Origin: CAYXDR01 sp046498185
GTDB lineage: Bacteria; Desulfobacterota; DSM-4660; Desulfatiglandales; Desulfatiglandaceae
Reading direction: 5' to 3'
NCBI GenBank assembly: GCA_046498185.1
Contig: JAWOBE010000049.1
Location: 1 to 46,250, forward strand
DNA length: 46,250 nt
In this document: positions 1-7,134 of the stretch, in pieces
Position numbering within the stretch: the stretch's first letter is position 1
Layout: each line of letters starts with the position of its first letter
The notes under the pieces: model-generated
Databases searched by the model: none
What the model was told of the DNA's origin: nothing
What the model saw: the letters and a program-made list of their open reading frames with translations, nothing else
Program-made: the position numbers and the translations under genes

Positions 1-90
1 GAACCGGTGGCGACCAACGACACCCCGGAGGGAAGGGCGCTCAACAGGAGGGTGACAATCACAATCGGACCTGTGTTGAATCTGCAGTAG
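1..90 (+). CDS. OmpA-family C-terminus (partial)
   Basis: The window opens inside an open frame that ends at a TAG at 88-90. The 29 visible residues include PVATNDTPEGRALNRRVTI, which is the conserved last part of the OmpA/MotB peptidoglycan-binding domain (NDTxEGRxxNRRVxI). The arginine pair close to the end belongs to the peptidoglycan-contacting region of this family. The protein would tether an outer-membrane or membrane protein to the cell wall. Everything upstream lies outside the window, so the N-terminal architecture is unknown. The gene converges with the M23 endopeptidase gene, leaving only 16 bp between the two stop codons. Confidence 0.85.
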   Translation, partial: EPVATNDTPEGRALNRRVTITIGPVLNLQ

Positions 91-106
91 ATCCTGTAGC
101 CTCCGT

Positions 107-1411
107 TTAAAAAGCGGTATCTTTATCTTTTTGTTTAAGATAGGTAAGTTTTATCGGACTTTCACCGCTGTTTTTGATGGTATCCAGTTCTTTTTTTAAC
201 GAAGCGGTTTTATATAAAAACTCTTCTTTTTCTTGACCACCTAGCTTTGTAGAAGCGGGCAAATTTTCCTTTAAAATATCAACCGCTTTTCCATTTTTCC
301 ACAGCCTCAATTCCAGATGAGGCCCGGTTGCAAGGCCGGTTTTCCCCACATAACCGATAAGTTGACCCTGTTTCACTTCCACGCCTGGTTTCATGCCGTC
401 GGCGAAGCGAGCCAAATGCAAATACTCGGTGCAATAAACGTTGTTATGCTTTATTTTTAGGTAGTTTCCCAAATGCCTGTGGTACTTGGTTTCCAAAACT
501 TGCCCGTCTCCCACAGACATAATCGGAGTCCCCTCAGGAGCTGCAAAATCCGTCCCTAGATGAGGACGTCTATAATTGAGCACCGGGTGTAACCGCCCTG
601 GGTTGAATTTAGAGGTTATGCATGTATATTTAAGCGGAGCTTTAAGAAATGTCTTTTTGATCCCGTTTCCATATTCATCGTAATAGCCCGCTCCGTTTTC
701 CGAATAGTAGCGAAAGATATAGAAATCCCGGTTGCGATGGGTCAAACAAGCCGCGGCAACCTGTTTGACTCCTACGGGGTGATCGGCTGCCATCTGTCTT
801 TCATAAACCACGGCGAAACGGTCACCACGCTGAAGGCGGTAAAAGTCCACAGCCCAGGAGTACAAATCAGACAGCTGGTCTACCAGCGAAATATCGCAAC
901 CCGCGGCCTGGACGGATTCCCAGAGAGAATGATTTATAGTGCCTCCTGCTGCTGCTAATTCCGTGCTGATCGGCATTTTTCCTGTGTAAACATTTGATGG
1001 CGCCTTAAGTCTGAATACAACAAAATCGATGTTGCTGTGGTGGTAAACCATAAATTCTAAATGCTTAACTACATTATTAGATTTAAATAGGGTGTATTTA
1101 TTTCCAGCTTTAATGGATTTCAAATCAAAAATTCCATTCGATTTTTGCACTATATGATTAATTACAGAAGAGGGGACGGAAAAGCCCTGCAATATGCTCG
1201 AAAGCGTCTCTCCGGTTTTTACGCTTTTTGTCACGGTTTCAAGGGAACATTCATCGATTCCATACACGTCGAATTCGATGGATTTTTCGCTTGTGCCCTT
1301 TACCGCGCTTTTAGAGTTTGATGCGAAAACGGATGTCGAGGGCACCAGGGAAAAAGCCATGATAAAAAAAATGAAAAGTAAAAATGCGCTGGATATTCTT
1401 TTCGTCCTCAT
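107..1411 (-). CDS. M23 family murein endopeptidase, secreted
   Basis: A 434-residue exported peptidoglycan hydrolase of the LytM/M23 type. It has a signal peptide (basic start, hydrophobic core about residues 8-22, cleavage near A30). An OapA/LysM-like region at about 58-115 is followed by a middle region and the M23 domain at about 260-380. The zinc and catalytic motifs are H284xxxD288 and H332. The usual HxH near the end of the domain reads H365-L-E367, so the second histidine is replaced by glutamate. A change at this ligand position could alter metal binding or activity. The start ATG at 1411 is preceded by AGGAGG at a good distance. The gene is monocistronic and faces an OmpA-like gene, which fits a cell-envelope role. 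The family is certain; whether it is catalytically competent is not. Confidence 0.9.
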   Translation of the reverse strand: MRTKRISSAFLLFIFFIMAFSLVPSTSVFASNSKSAVKGTSEKSIEFDVYGIDECSLETVTKSVKTGETLSSILQGFSVPSSVINHIVQKSNGIFDLKSIKAGNKYTLFKSNNVVKHLEFMVYHHSNIDFVVFRLKAPSNVYTGKMPISTELAAAGGTINHSLWESVQAAGCDISLVDQLSDLYSWAVDFYRLQRGDRFAVVYERQMAADHPVGVKQVAAACLTHRNRDFYIFRYYSENGAGYYDEYGNGIKKTFLKAPLKYTCITSKFNPGRLHPVLNYRRPHLGTDFAAPEGTPIMSVGDGQVLETKYHRHLGNYLKIKHNNVYCTEYLHLARFADGMKPGVEVKQGQLIGYVGKTGLATGPHLELRLWKNGKAVDILKENLPASTKLGGQEKEEFLYKTASLKKELDTIKNSGESPIKLTYLKQKDKDTAF

Positions 1412-1544
1412 ACTGCAGCCTCCTGAAAATCAGAACCTGTTTAAAACCGGGTAGAGTAGAATTCAAGTTACTCGGACCTTATACACTCTTGAGTCTTCAT
1501 TTTCAAGGCCGGATCATCTTTGCCGCGGCCGGAAACGGAAGCCT

Positions 1545-1572
1545 TTAGCTGTTAGCCCTTAGCGGTTAGCTG
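1545..1572. repeat. four tandem 7-bp units (TTAGCNN)
   Basis: The stretch reads TTAGCTG, TTAGCCC, TTAGCGG, TTAGCTG in direct succession. It lies in the 225-bp gap between the M23 gene and the insertion sequence. No gene or promoter is recognisable in that gap. Confidence 0.6.
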
Positions 1573-1625
1573 GATGAAATCGGAAACGAAAATTTTCGTC
1601 GCAGTTTATACAGTATAAATACATG

Positions 1626-1633
1626 AAAAACAT
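1626..1633. repeat. 8-bp target site duplication, left copy
   Basis: AAAAACAT lies immediately outside the left inverted repeat of the insertion sequence. It is repeated exactly at 2943-2950 outside the right end. Eight bp is the usual duplication length for ISL3-family elements. Confidence 0.9.
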
Positions 1634-2942
1634 GGTTCATCCGACTAAAGCGTACTTTGCCTGGTGAAGAGCCATGATTTTGAGTTTGAAAAATTCCTTA
1701 TCTCGAAAGCCGTATGCTTGTCGCTTCATGGTTTTGATTTTGTTATTGGTACCCTCTAAGGGACCGGTAGAAATGGGGTAGTCATAATAAGCAAGGATGC
1801 CGCTACGATGGCTGCTGAGGGTACGGGCGAATTTGACCAGCATGGTGACATTGGAGGCATTGGCTCTGGCGATCCAGTCACCGAGAAAGACTGCGGCAGC
1901 TGCTTTGTTTTTCTGGTTCCATAGCTGTCTCAGATCTTCCTTCATGTAATAAGCGGTTGCCAGAGGCATGTTGACATCGAGAGCCTGCTGGAGACGTTGC
2001 TGTTCATTACGTGTTTCATCAAGGTTATCGGGGGCTTTGAGCAGCAACCACCGTGTTCCTTTGAGGACCCTTTTCTCAAGAGCCGTGGTGGCGGCTGCAT
2101 GCAGATTGCGTCGAAACTCAGAGAGCTTATCATTGAAGAGTTTTATGACATGGAAATGATCCAGAACAATTACAGCGTCTTTCACATTCTCGATCACGGC
2201 ACGGATATATGCCGGAGACATGTCTGTGGCCACGGCCTCGATACGTGCCCGTGCACATGCGATTTTTTTCCAGAAAGGTTTCAGCCCCTCGGCGCCTTTG
2301 CCCTCTGCAACGAAAACGACAGCTCCTGTTTCCAGGTCCAGCACGACGGTGAGATAGTCGTGCCCCTTTCCGATACTGATTTCATCTATGGCGATTTTTT
2401 TGAGTTTTCTCAACTTCGGCTTGGAGAAGCGCCGGGTGAGGTTCCTTTTCTGGATATCCTTGACCACATCCCAACTCACCCCCAGGTGGCGGGCTACATC
2501 CAGCATGGTCATGGACCGGCACAACTCCAGGGCGTAGCGCTCAAAAGCTTTCGTGTAGCTCCGGCGGGGATCGGCGAAGCCGAGTTTGGCCTGCCGGACC
2601 AAACCGCAGGTCAGGCACTGCAGGCGTTGAACCAACAAGGAAATCCACACGGCTTTACGTCCTATGGGAACACTACGGAAGATCCGGGGGATCTGTCCTC
2701 GCCGGATAACATGCCTCGACCCACAGGATGCACATCGCATGATATTTTTGGTGATTCGGAACCTCATGGCTCCACCCTCATAGTGGGTACTCAGATACTT
2801 ATACCCTTTGATACCAAAACCGTGATACAAAATACTTGTGGACATGATGGCTCTCCTCCTTCAATGAATTGAACTTCACCGAAGAGGAGAACCTGATTGT
2901 CTATTTTTTTCAACCCCTATGTACGCAAAAACCGGATGAACC
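1634..2942 (-). mobile_element. ISL3-family insertion sequence, complete (1309 bp)
   Basis: Both ends can be placed exactly. The left end begins GGTTCATCCG at 1634-1643, and its reverse complement CGGATGAACC ends the element at 2933-2942. The match resumes inward with GCGTAC after six mostly different bases, giving an imperfect inverted repeat of about 22-26 bp. The element is flanked by the 8-bp direct repeat AAAAACAT. It carries one transposase gene whose stop codon lies inside the left repeat. Intact ends, an exact duplication and an uninterrupted transposase indicate a recent, probably still mobile insertion. Removing the element and one duplication restores a continuous AT-rich intergenic sequence. 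Confidence 0.92.
1637..2845 (-). CDS. ISL3 family transposase
   Basis: A 402-residue DDE transposase. An N-terminal zinc ribbon (C38xxC41 ... C77xxC80) is followed by a helix-turn-helix region at about 105-135 with the motif VARHLGVSWD. The catalytic domain shows AIDEIS (D154), a second acidic residue at ATD208 or VLD229H, and the late glutamate in GPLEGTNN (E364). The C-terminal motif GTNNKIKxMKRxAYGFRD is typical of ISL3 transposases. Full length with no frameshift or internal stop. A purine-rich Shine-Dalgarno (GGAGGAGAG) lies just upstream of the ATG at 2845. The gene's 3' end runs into the left inverted repeat, an economical layout common in insertion sequences. Confidence 0.95.
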   Translation of the reverse strand: MSTSILYHGFGIKGYKYLSTHYEGGAMRFRITKNIMRCASCGSRHVIRRGQIPRIFRSVPIGRKAVWISLLVQRLQCLTCGLVRQAKLGFADPRRSYTKAFERYALELCRSMTMLDVARHLGVSWDVVKDIQKRNLTRRFSKPKLRKLKKIAIDEISIGKGHDYLTVVLDLETGAVVFVAEGKGAEGLKPFWKKIACARARIEAVATDMSPAYIRAVIENVKDAVIVLDHFHVIKLFNDKLSEFRRNLHAAATTALEKRVLKGTRWLLLKAPDNLDETRNEQQRLQQALDVNMPLATAYYMKEDLRQLWNQKNKAAAAVFLGDWIARANASNVTMLVKFARTLSSHRSGILAYYDYPISTGPLEGTNNKIKTMKRQAYGFRDKEFFKLKIMALHQAKYALVG

Positions 2943-2950
2943 AAAAACAT
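2943..2950. repeat. 8-bp target site duplication, right copy
   Basis: AAAAACAT directly abuts the right inverted repeat and is identical to the copy at 1626-1633. Confidence 0.9.
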
Positions 2951-3021
2951 GGATTATATATTTGTTTTATTGAATATAAATGCCATCTTTCAGTTGCACA
3001 GATGAGGAATTTAAGTATTTA

Positions 3022-3067
3022 TTTAGACAGTAGAAAAATATTGACCACACAAATTATACTGTCTAAA
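3022..3067. promoter_or_regulatory. 10-bp perfect inverted repeat, candidate operator
   Basis: TTTAGACAGT at 3022-3031 is matched by its exact reverse complement ACTGTCTAAA at 3058-3067, with a 26-bp AT-rich spacer. The repeat lies about 80 bp upstream of the start of the HTH-pseudocyclase gene in an AT-rich non-coding stretch. A TATACT hexamer overlaps the right arm. MerR-type regulators bind palindromes in their own promoter regions, so an autoregulatory site is a reasonable inference. The wide spacing is unusual for MerR. Confidence 0.5.
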
Positions 3068-3147
3068 ATCATAATCAACCATCAACTTATATATCAGCAT
3101 CATTTGAAAACCTCTCCCTTTTCACTCCATGGATGGAGGAATCACTG

Positions 3148-4152
3148 ATGAAAGATGAGCTTATGACAAGTAAGGAAGTAATAGAAAAAGCAAAGATATC
3201 CAGGGCTACCTTAAACAATTACATTAAATATGGGATTCTTCCTAAGCCCTTTGTCCGAACTCCTGGACAAAGAGAAGAAGGTCCCACTAAAATCGGATAT
3301 TTCCCACGGTGGGTCATCGAAAAAATCCGTGAAGTTCAAGTAATGAAACGAGCGGGAAAAGCGATGGATGAAATCGCACGGATTCTCTCGCAGGAGGAGG
3401 CGGTAAGGAAAGTGGACAGAGCAGAAGTCGACCCTTCCCGAATAGATGCGTCACGTGAAAGAGATGGGATTCAACCAGTAAGGGCACATCCAATGCATTC
3501 ATTTTTTTCACTTTGCGTTCTGGCCGCTGACTTTCAGGATTCCTCCAGAATCAAAAGTGAACTTCCACCGCCAGAGTATTTCGAGTTGATCAAAAGGATC
3601 TGGCAGGATACAGGTGAAATTTTTGATTTTTATTTAGGTATACACGGCAAGTACCCGGGCGAAGGGTTTCTCTGCTATTTCTTAAAGAAGCCCGGAGTCA
3701 ATTATATAATAAATGCATTGAAATGTGCTTTTGAAGTTATTGAAAGAGTTAAAATAATCAGCAAAGAATGGCAGGTGCGTAAAGGGTGGTGCAATGAAAT
3801 CAACATGAATATGGGAGTGGATGTAGGGATGGTTTTTTTGGGAACAATCAAGAGGGCGCACGATTTCGAGTTCGTAGGGGTGGGGGATTCCATCACCCGG
3901 GCGGTTCATCTCTCTCAAGTGACCCGTGGCGGTGCTATTTTCGCAACCAAAGACCTGGTAAACAGGTTGGACGATGAAGAAAAAAAATCGATCGTGTACG
4001 GGGTCGGGAGACGGCATCCTGAAAAGGGCCGAGTTTTTATTGAAAAATCATTTTCCAGGATCTTCGATTTGTTGGATTCCGAGGGTGAAAATCAGGATAA
4101 ATTTATGGATATAAGTAGCTGCGCCGTCACGGAAATAATTTCGATGAGATGA
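3148..4152 (+). CDS. MerR-type HTH fused to degenerate class III cyclase domain
   Basis: A 334-residue protein from the ATG at 3148, chosen because GGAGGA lies 7 bp upstream (an ATG 15 bp earlier lacks a ribosome site). Residues about 5-75 resemble a MerR-type winged helix (TSKEVIEKAKISRATLNNYI, then YFPRWVIEKI). Residues about 115-310 resemble an adenylate/guanylate cyclase homology domain. They include AADF with the first metal aspartate (D128), a GEG motif in place of GDG (E172), MNMGVDVG and VGVGDSITRAVHLS. In active enzymes the last motif reads GDxVNxAARL. Here the catalytic asparagine is threonine (T250) and the transition-state arginine is histidine (H254). The domain is therefore probably a nucleotide-binding or regulatory pseudocyclase. 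A transcription regulator that senses a nucleotide is an inference. Confidence 0.75.
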   Translation: MKDELMTSKEVIEKAKISRATLNNYIKYGILPKPFVRTPGQREEGPTKIGYFPRWVIEKIREVQVMKRAGKAMDEIARILSQEEAVRKVDRAEVDPSRIDASRERDGIQPVRAHPMHSFFSLCVLAADFQDSSRIKSELPPPEYFELIKRIWQDTGEIFDFYLGIHGKYPGEGFLCYFLKKPGVNYIINALKCAFEVIERVKIISKEWQVRKGWCNEINMNMGVDVGMVFLGTIKRAHDFEFVGVGDSITRAVHLSQVTRGGAIFATKDLVNRLDDEEKKSIVYGVGRRHPEKGRVFIEKSFSRIFDLLDSEGENQDKFMDISSCAVTEIISMR

Positions 4153-4216
4153 GGTCAGCGCGCCGAAGCAAGAGCTGTTAGTTGGACGGAACCCGATGCC
4201 ACTACCTGTAAAATAG

Positions 4217-4239
4217 CCGACCCCGATACCGATACCGAA
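4217..4239. repeat. CCGAYN hexamer repeat fragment
   Basis: The units CCGACC, CCGATA, CCGATA and CCGAAA follow one another in the intergenic region after the pseudocyclase gene. The unit type matches the larger palindromic elements at 15466, 22679 and 28119, but the conserved flanks are missing. It is best read as a fragment or minimal member of that family. Confidence 0.6.
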
Positions 4240-4247
4240 ATATGCAA

Positions 4248-4273
4248 ATCAGCGGATTGTGTTCCGCGCTGAT
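4248..4273 (+). terminator. hairpin after the pseudocyclase gene, weak terminator candidate
   Basis: ATCAGCG at 4248-4254 pairs with CGCTGAT at 4267-4273 across a 12-nt loop. A T-rich stretch (GTTGCTATTTTT) follows, but not immediately. It could end transcription of the upstream gene; the delayed T-run makes this uncertain. Confidence 0.35.
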
Positions 4274-4364
4274 GTTGCTATTTTTGTTGATCTGTCTTAG
4301 AAGATATAGTGGCAGAAGAAATATTTGAACCTTATGGAGTTAAGTCTACAAAGGAGGATTACAT

Positions 4365-5531
4365 ATGACGATCGCCGCCCGAAAAGAATTCGAACAGGGC
4401 CCGATCAGACCACCCAATGAAGCACGCAGCCTTTTGCTGCGCATTACAAGGAACTGCCCGTGGAACCGCTGCATGTTCTGCCCGGTATACAAAAAGCGGA
4501 AATTTTCCCTGAGAACCGTTAATGAAATAAAGAAAGACATTGAAACCGCCAGGGAAATCGCTGACGAGCTGTACGCAATGTCGTCCGAGCTCGGAGTGGA
4601 AGACCGGGTGGATGACAGCGTGATCGGGAATGTATTCTCGTCACCAGAGGATTACAGCGACAGCTACCGCAGCGTCGCTGCTTGGCTTTATTACGAAACC
4701 AATGATTGCTTTCTCCAGGATGCCGATAATTTGGTAGTGCCTGTGGACGACCTGGTGGAAATTCTTGAATTTCTGCGGGAAAAATTCCCTGAAATCAAAA
4801 GAATAACTACGTATGCCAGGTCCAGGACAGTGGTCGGAAAATCTGTAGAAGCGCTCAAGCGGTTGAAAAATGCAGGCTTGAACAGGATACATATCGGCCT
4901 TGAAAGCGGATCCGACAGGGTGCTCAAATTCATCAGGAAGGGCGTTTCATCCGCCCAGCACCTGGAGGCCGGGGTGAAGGTGCGTGAAGCAGGTATCGAG
5001 TTGTCCGAATATGTCATGCCCGGCCTGGGAGGGCGTGAAATGTGGCGTGAACATGCCCTGGAAACCGCTCGTGTGTTAAACGGCATAAATCCCGATTTCA
5101 TCCGGCTCAGGAGCCTACGTGTACCCCGCAGAGTTCCTCTCTACCAAGAGATAGAGAAGGGCACCTTCACGATGCAGACTGATGACATGGTGGTCGAAGA
5201 AATCAAAATAATGATCGAGAATCTGGACGGTATTACAAGTACTGTTACAAGCGACCATATCATGAACCTTCTGGAGGAAGTGGAAGGTAAACTGCCGGAT
5301 GACAGGGAAAAAATGCTACGGGTGATAAAACGTTATCAGAAGCTATCTGAAACCGACAGGTTGATTTACAGGATGGGGCGCAGGGGAGGGGCATATAAAT
5401 CGACCTCTGATCTGGCGGCCGACCCTGTCACTTACAGCAAGCTCAGCGGGCTTGTACGGGACATCAATCTTAAAGAAGGCCCCGAAGCAGTGGAAAATTT
5501 CATACGGGACATGGTTGACCGCTACATCTGA
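4365..5531 (+). CDS. radical SAM protein of unknown substrate
   Basis: A 388-residue protein with its Fe-S cluster motif near the N-terminus: C31PWNRC36MFC39. This is CX4CX2C rather than the textbook CX3CX2C. A glycine-rich SAM-binding region follows (IHIGLESGSDRVLKFIRKG at about 176-194, then VMPGLGG), typical of Elp3/HemN-like radical SAM enzymes. No B12-binding or TRAM domain is seen. The start ATG at 4365 has AAAGGAGG upstream. The gene precedes the siroheme/haem cluster by 62 bp, which could mean a tetrapyrrole-related role, but the sequence does not show the substrate. Radical SAM membership is secure; function is unknown. Confidence 0.88.
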   Translation: MTIAARKEFEQGPIRPPNEARSLLLRITRNCPWNRCMFCPVYKKRKFSLRTVNEIKKDIETAREIADELYAMSSELGVEDRVDDSVIGNVFSSPEDYSDSYRSVAAWLYYETNDCFLQDADNLVVPVDDLVEILEFLREKFPEIKRITTYARSRTVVGKSVEALKRLKNAGLNRIHIGLESGSDRVLKFIRKGVSSAQHLEAGVKVREAGIELSEYVMPGLGGREMWREHALETARVLNGINPDFIRLRSLRVPRRVPLYQEIEKGTFTMQTDDMVVEEIKIMIENLDGITSTVTSDHIMNLLEEVEGKLPDDREKMLRVIKRYQKLSETDRLIYRMGRRGGAYKSTSDLAADPVTYSKLSGLVRDINLKEGPEAVENFIRDMVDRYI

Positions 5532-5593
5532 GATGAAGTAAATCGAAGCTGCACCTGAAAAGAAGCTTGAGTCTGAAACGTCGGAGCATTGCA

Positions 5594-6298
5594 ATGCCGA
5601 AGTATTATCCCATTTTCATTGATATAGAGGGGGCCGAAGTTCTTGTTGTCGGAGGTGGAACCGTCGCGCTCAGGAAAATTGAAACGCTTCTCGATCACGG
5701 GGCGAGGGTGAATGTTATAACCAAAAGACTGCATCCCGAGCTCGAAGTTATACTCTCCGAAGGCAAAATCCGGCTGCTCGGGTCGAAATTCGACCCCTCA
5801 CACCTGGATGGAATGCGTTTGGTGATCGCCGCTACCGACGACAAGGAAACAAACCGGATGGTAAGCGCAGCGGCACGGGAAAGAGAGCTGCCGGTGAATG
5901 CGGTGGATCAGCCATCCGACTGCACCTTTATCGTGCCCGCAGTCGTCCACAGAGGTGCTTTGACCATCGCGGTTTCAACTTCAGGAAACAGCCCGGCTCT
6001 AGCATCAAAAATCCGGAAGCGGCTGGAAGGAGAATTCGGACGGGAGTATGAGATTTATATCGCTCTGCTGGGAAGCATACGGAACCATTTGCTTCGGCTC
6101 GAAGCCAAGCCACAAGAAAACAGCAAGATATTTCACGAACTGGTCGAAGGAGAATTATTCGAGGCCATCCAGTCACGCGACGGAAAAAAGTTGAAAGAAG
6201 AACTCCGCCGTGTCCTTCCGCCATGCGTAGACATAGAACCCCTGTATGCGAAGGTGTTCGGTTCGGCTGGTTTAATGGACAAACTTTCGGATTTTTGA
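5594..6298 (+). CDS. precorrin-2 dehydrogenase / sirohydrochlorin ferrochelatase (CysG N-terminal type)
   Basis: A 234-residue protein matching the Met8p/CysG N-terminal module. It oxidises precorrin-2 with NAD+ and may insert iron to give siroheme, the cofactor of dissimilatory and assimilatory sulfite reductases. The Rossmann motif VLVVGGGTVALRK sits at about residues 15-27. The conserved VIAATDD and VNAVDQPSDCTFIVPAVVHR follow, then STSGNSPALASKIR in the dimerisation/ferrochelatase part. The ATG at 5594 is preferred over an in-frame TTG 27 bp upstream because GGAG lies 7 bp before it and the family starts at this point. It is followed after 1 bp by the CcsA-like gene and then hemA, a common deltaproteobacterial arrangement. 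Confidence 0.92.
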   Translation: MPKYYPIFIDIEGAEVLVVGGGTVALRKIETLLDHGARVNVITKRLHPELEVILSEGKIRLLGSKFDPSHLDGMRLVIAATDDKETNRMVSAAARERELPVNAVDQPSDCTFIVPAVVHRGALTIAVSTSGNSPALASKIRKRLEGEFGREYEIYIALLGSIRNHLLRLEAKPQENSKIFHELVEGELFEAIQSRDGKKLKEELRRVLPPCVDIEPLYAKVFGSAGLMDKLSDF

Positions 6299-6299
6299 A

Positions 6300-7133
6300 A
6301 TGACGGCTCTTTGGTTTTATCTGGCATTGCTGACTGAAATTATTGCATCGGGAGGCTTCATAGTCCACCTGGTTTCACAAAAAAAATGGGTGTTCAAGGT
6401 TTCCCTACGAGTGCTCACAGTTGGTTTCGCCAGCCACACAATTTATCTGATCTATTTGTATGGTTCGCTTTCCCCCGTTCCGGGTGTTGATTTCAGGGCC
6501 GCCTTTTCACTTTTCGCCTGGAGCGTAATTTGCGCTTATCTGCTTTTCCAGGCCCGTTTCCGCATTATTGCGCTGGCCGGCTTCGCAGCTCCAATGGCTG
6601 CGCTGCTGATGCTTTTGTCCGCGGCTATGCCCCAGGTTGAATCAACCTCGATTCCGGATTTAAAGGGTATTTGGCTTGCTATTCACATAGCAGCGACTTT
6701 CATGGGAAATGGTCTTTTTGCGATCGCTTTTCTTGCAGGAATAATGTATCTGCTACAGGAAAGGCACATAAAAAAGAAGAAATTCGGTACCTTTTTCAAT
6801 CGTCTGCCTTCTTTGGACAGTCTTGATCTACTTGGTCGTTACGCGGTGATATACGGTTTCCCGTTCTTCACGGTCGGCATGATAACGGGATCCATTTATG
6901 CGTGGTATACACTAGGGTCATACTGGAACTGGGATCCAAAAGAGGTCTGGTCCTTGATAACATGGCTGTTGTATGCTGCATTACTGCATGAGCGGCTTGC
7001 GGTGGGTTGGCGTGGACGCCGTGCGGCGATCATGGCTATTGCATGTTTTGCAATGGTGATGTTTACATTTGTCGGTGTAGGAATGTGGTTCGGAGGGTAC
7101 CATAGCTTCGGTTCGTCGGTGCCGGTGATTTGA
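6300..7133 (+). CDS. CcsA/HemX-like cytochrome c assembly membrane protein
   Basis: A 277-residue polytopic inner-membrane protein with about eight hydrophobic segments. The tryptophan-rich motif WNWDPKEVWSLITW, near residue 216, is the haem-handling WWD signature of the CcsA/CcmC/ResC superfamily. Histidines likely to ligate haem lie on either side (AIHIAATF before, GGYHSFG at the end). Members beside hemA are often called HemX and affect glutamyl-tRNA reductase levels. True CcsA proteins deliver haem for cytochrome c maturation, and the window encodes a multihaem cytochrome. Which of these roles applies cannot be settled from sequence. The start codon follows the preceding stop by one base, and hemA starts one base after this gene's stop, so the three genes are surely co-transcribed. 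Confidence 0.88.
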   Translation: MTALWFYLALLTEIIASGGFIVHLVSQKKWVFKVSLRVLTVGFASHTIYLIYLYGSLSPVPGVDFRAAFSLFAWSVICAYLLFQARFRIIALAGFAAPMAALLMLLSAAMPQVESTSIPDLKGIWLAIHIAATFMGNGLFAIAFLAGIMYLLQERHIKKKKFGTFFNRLPSLDSLDLLGRYAVIYGFPFFTVGMITGSIYAWYTLGSYWNWDPKEVWSLITWLLYAALLHERLAVGWRGRRAAIMAIACFAMVMFTFVGVGMWFGGYHSFGSSVPVI

Positions 7134-7134
7134 T

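Noticed and set aside
1997..2872. 291-codon plus-strand frame inside the insertion sequence
   Set aside because: It is the antisense of the transposase gene, a frequent artefact of GC-rich third positions.
2897..3148. 83-codon frame crossing the right end of the insertion sequence
   Set aside because: It starts inside the element and ends in AT-rich intergenic DNA; no ribosome site and no similarity.
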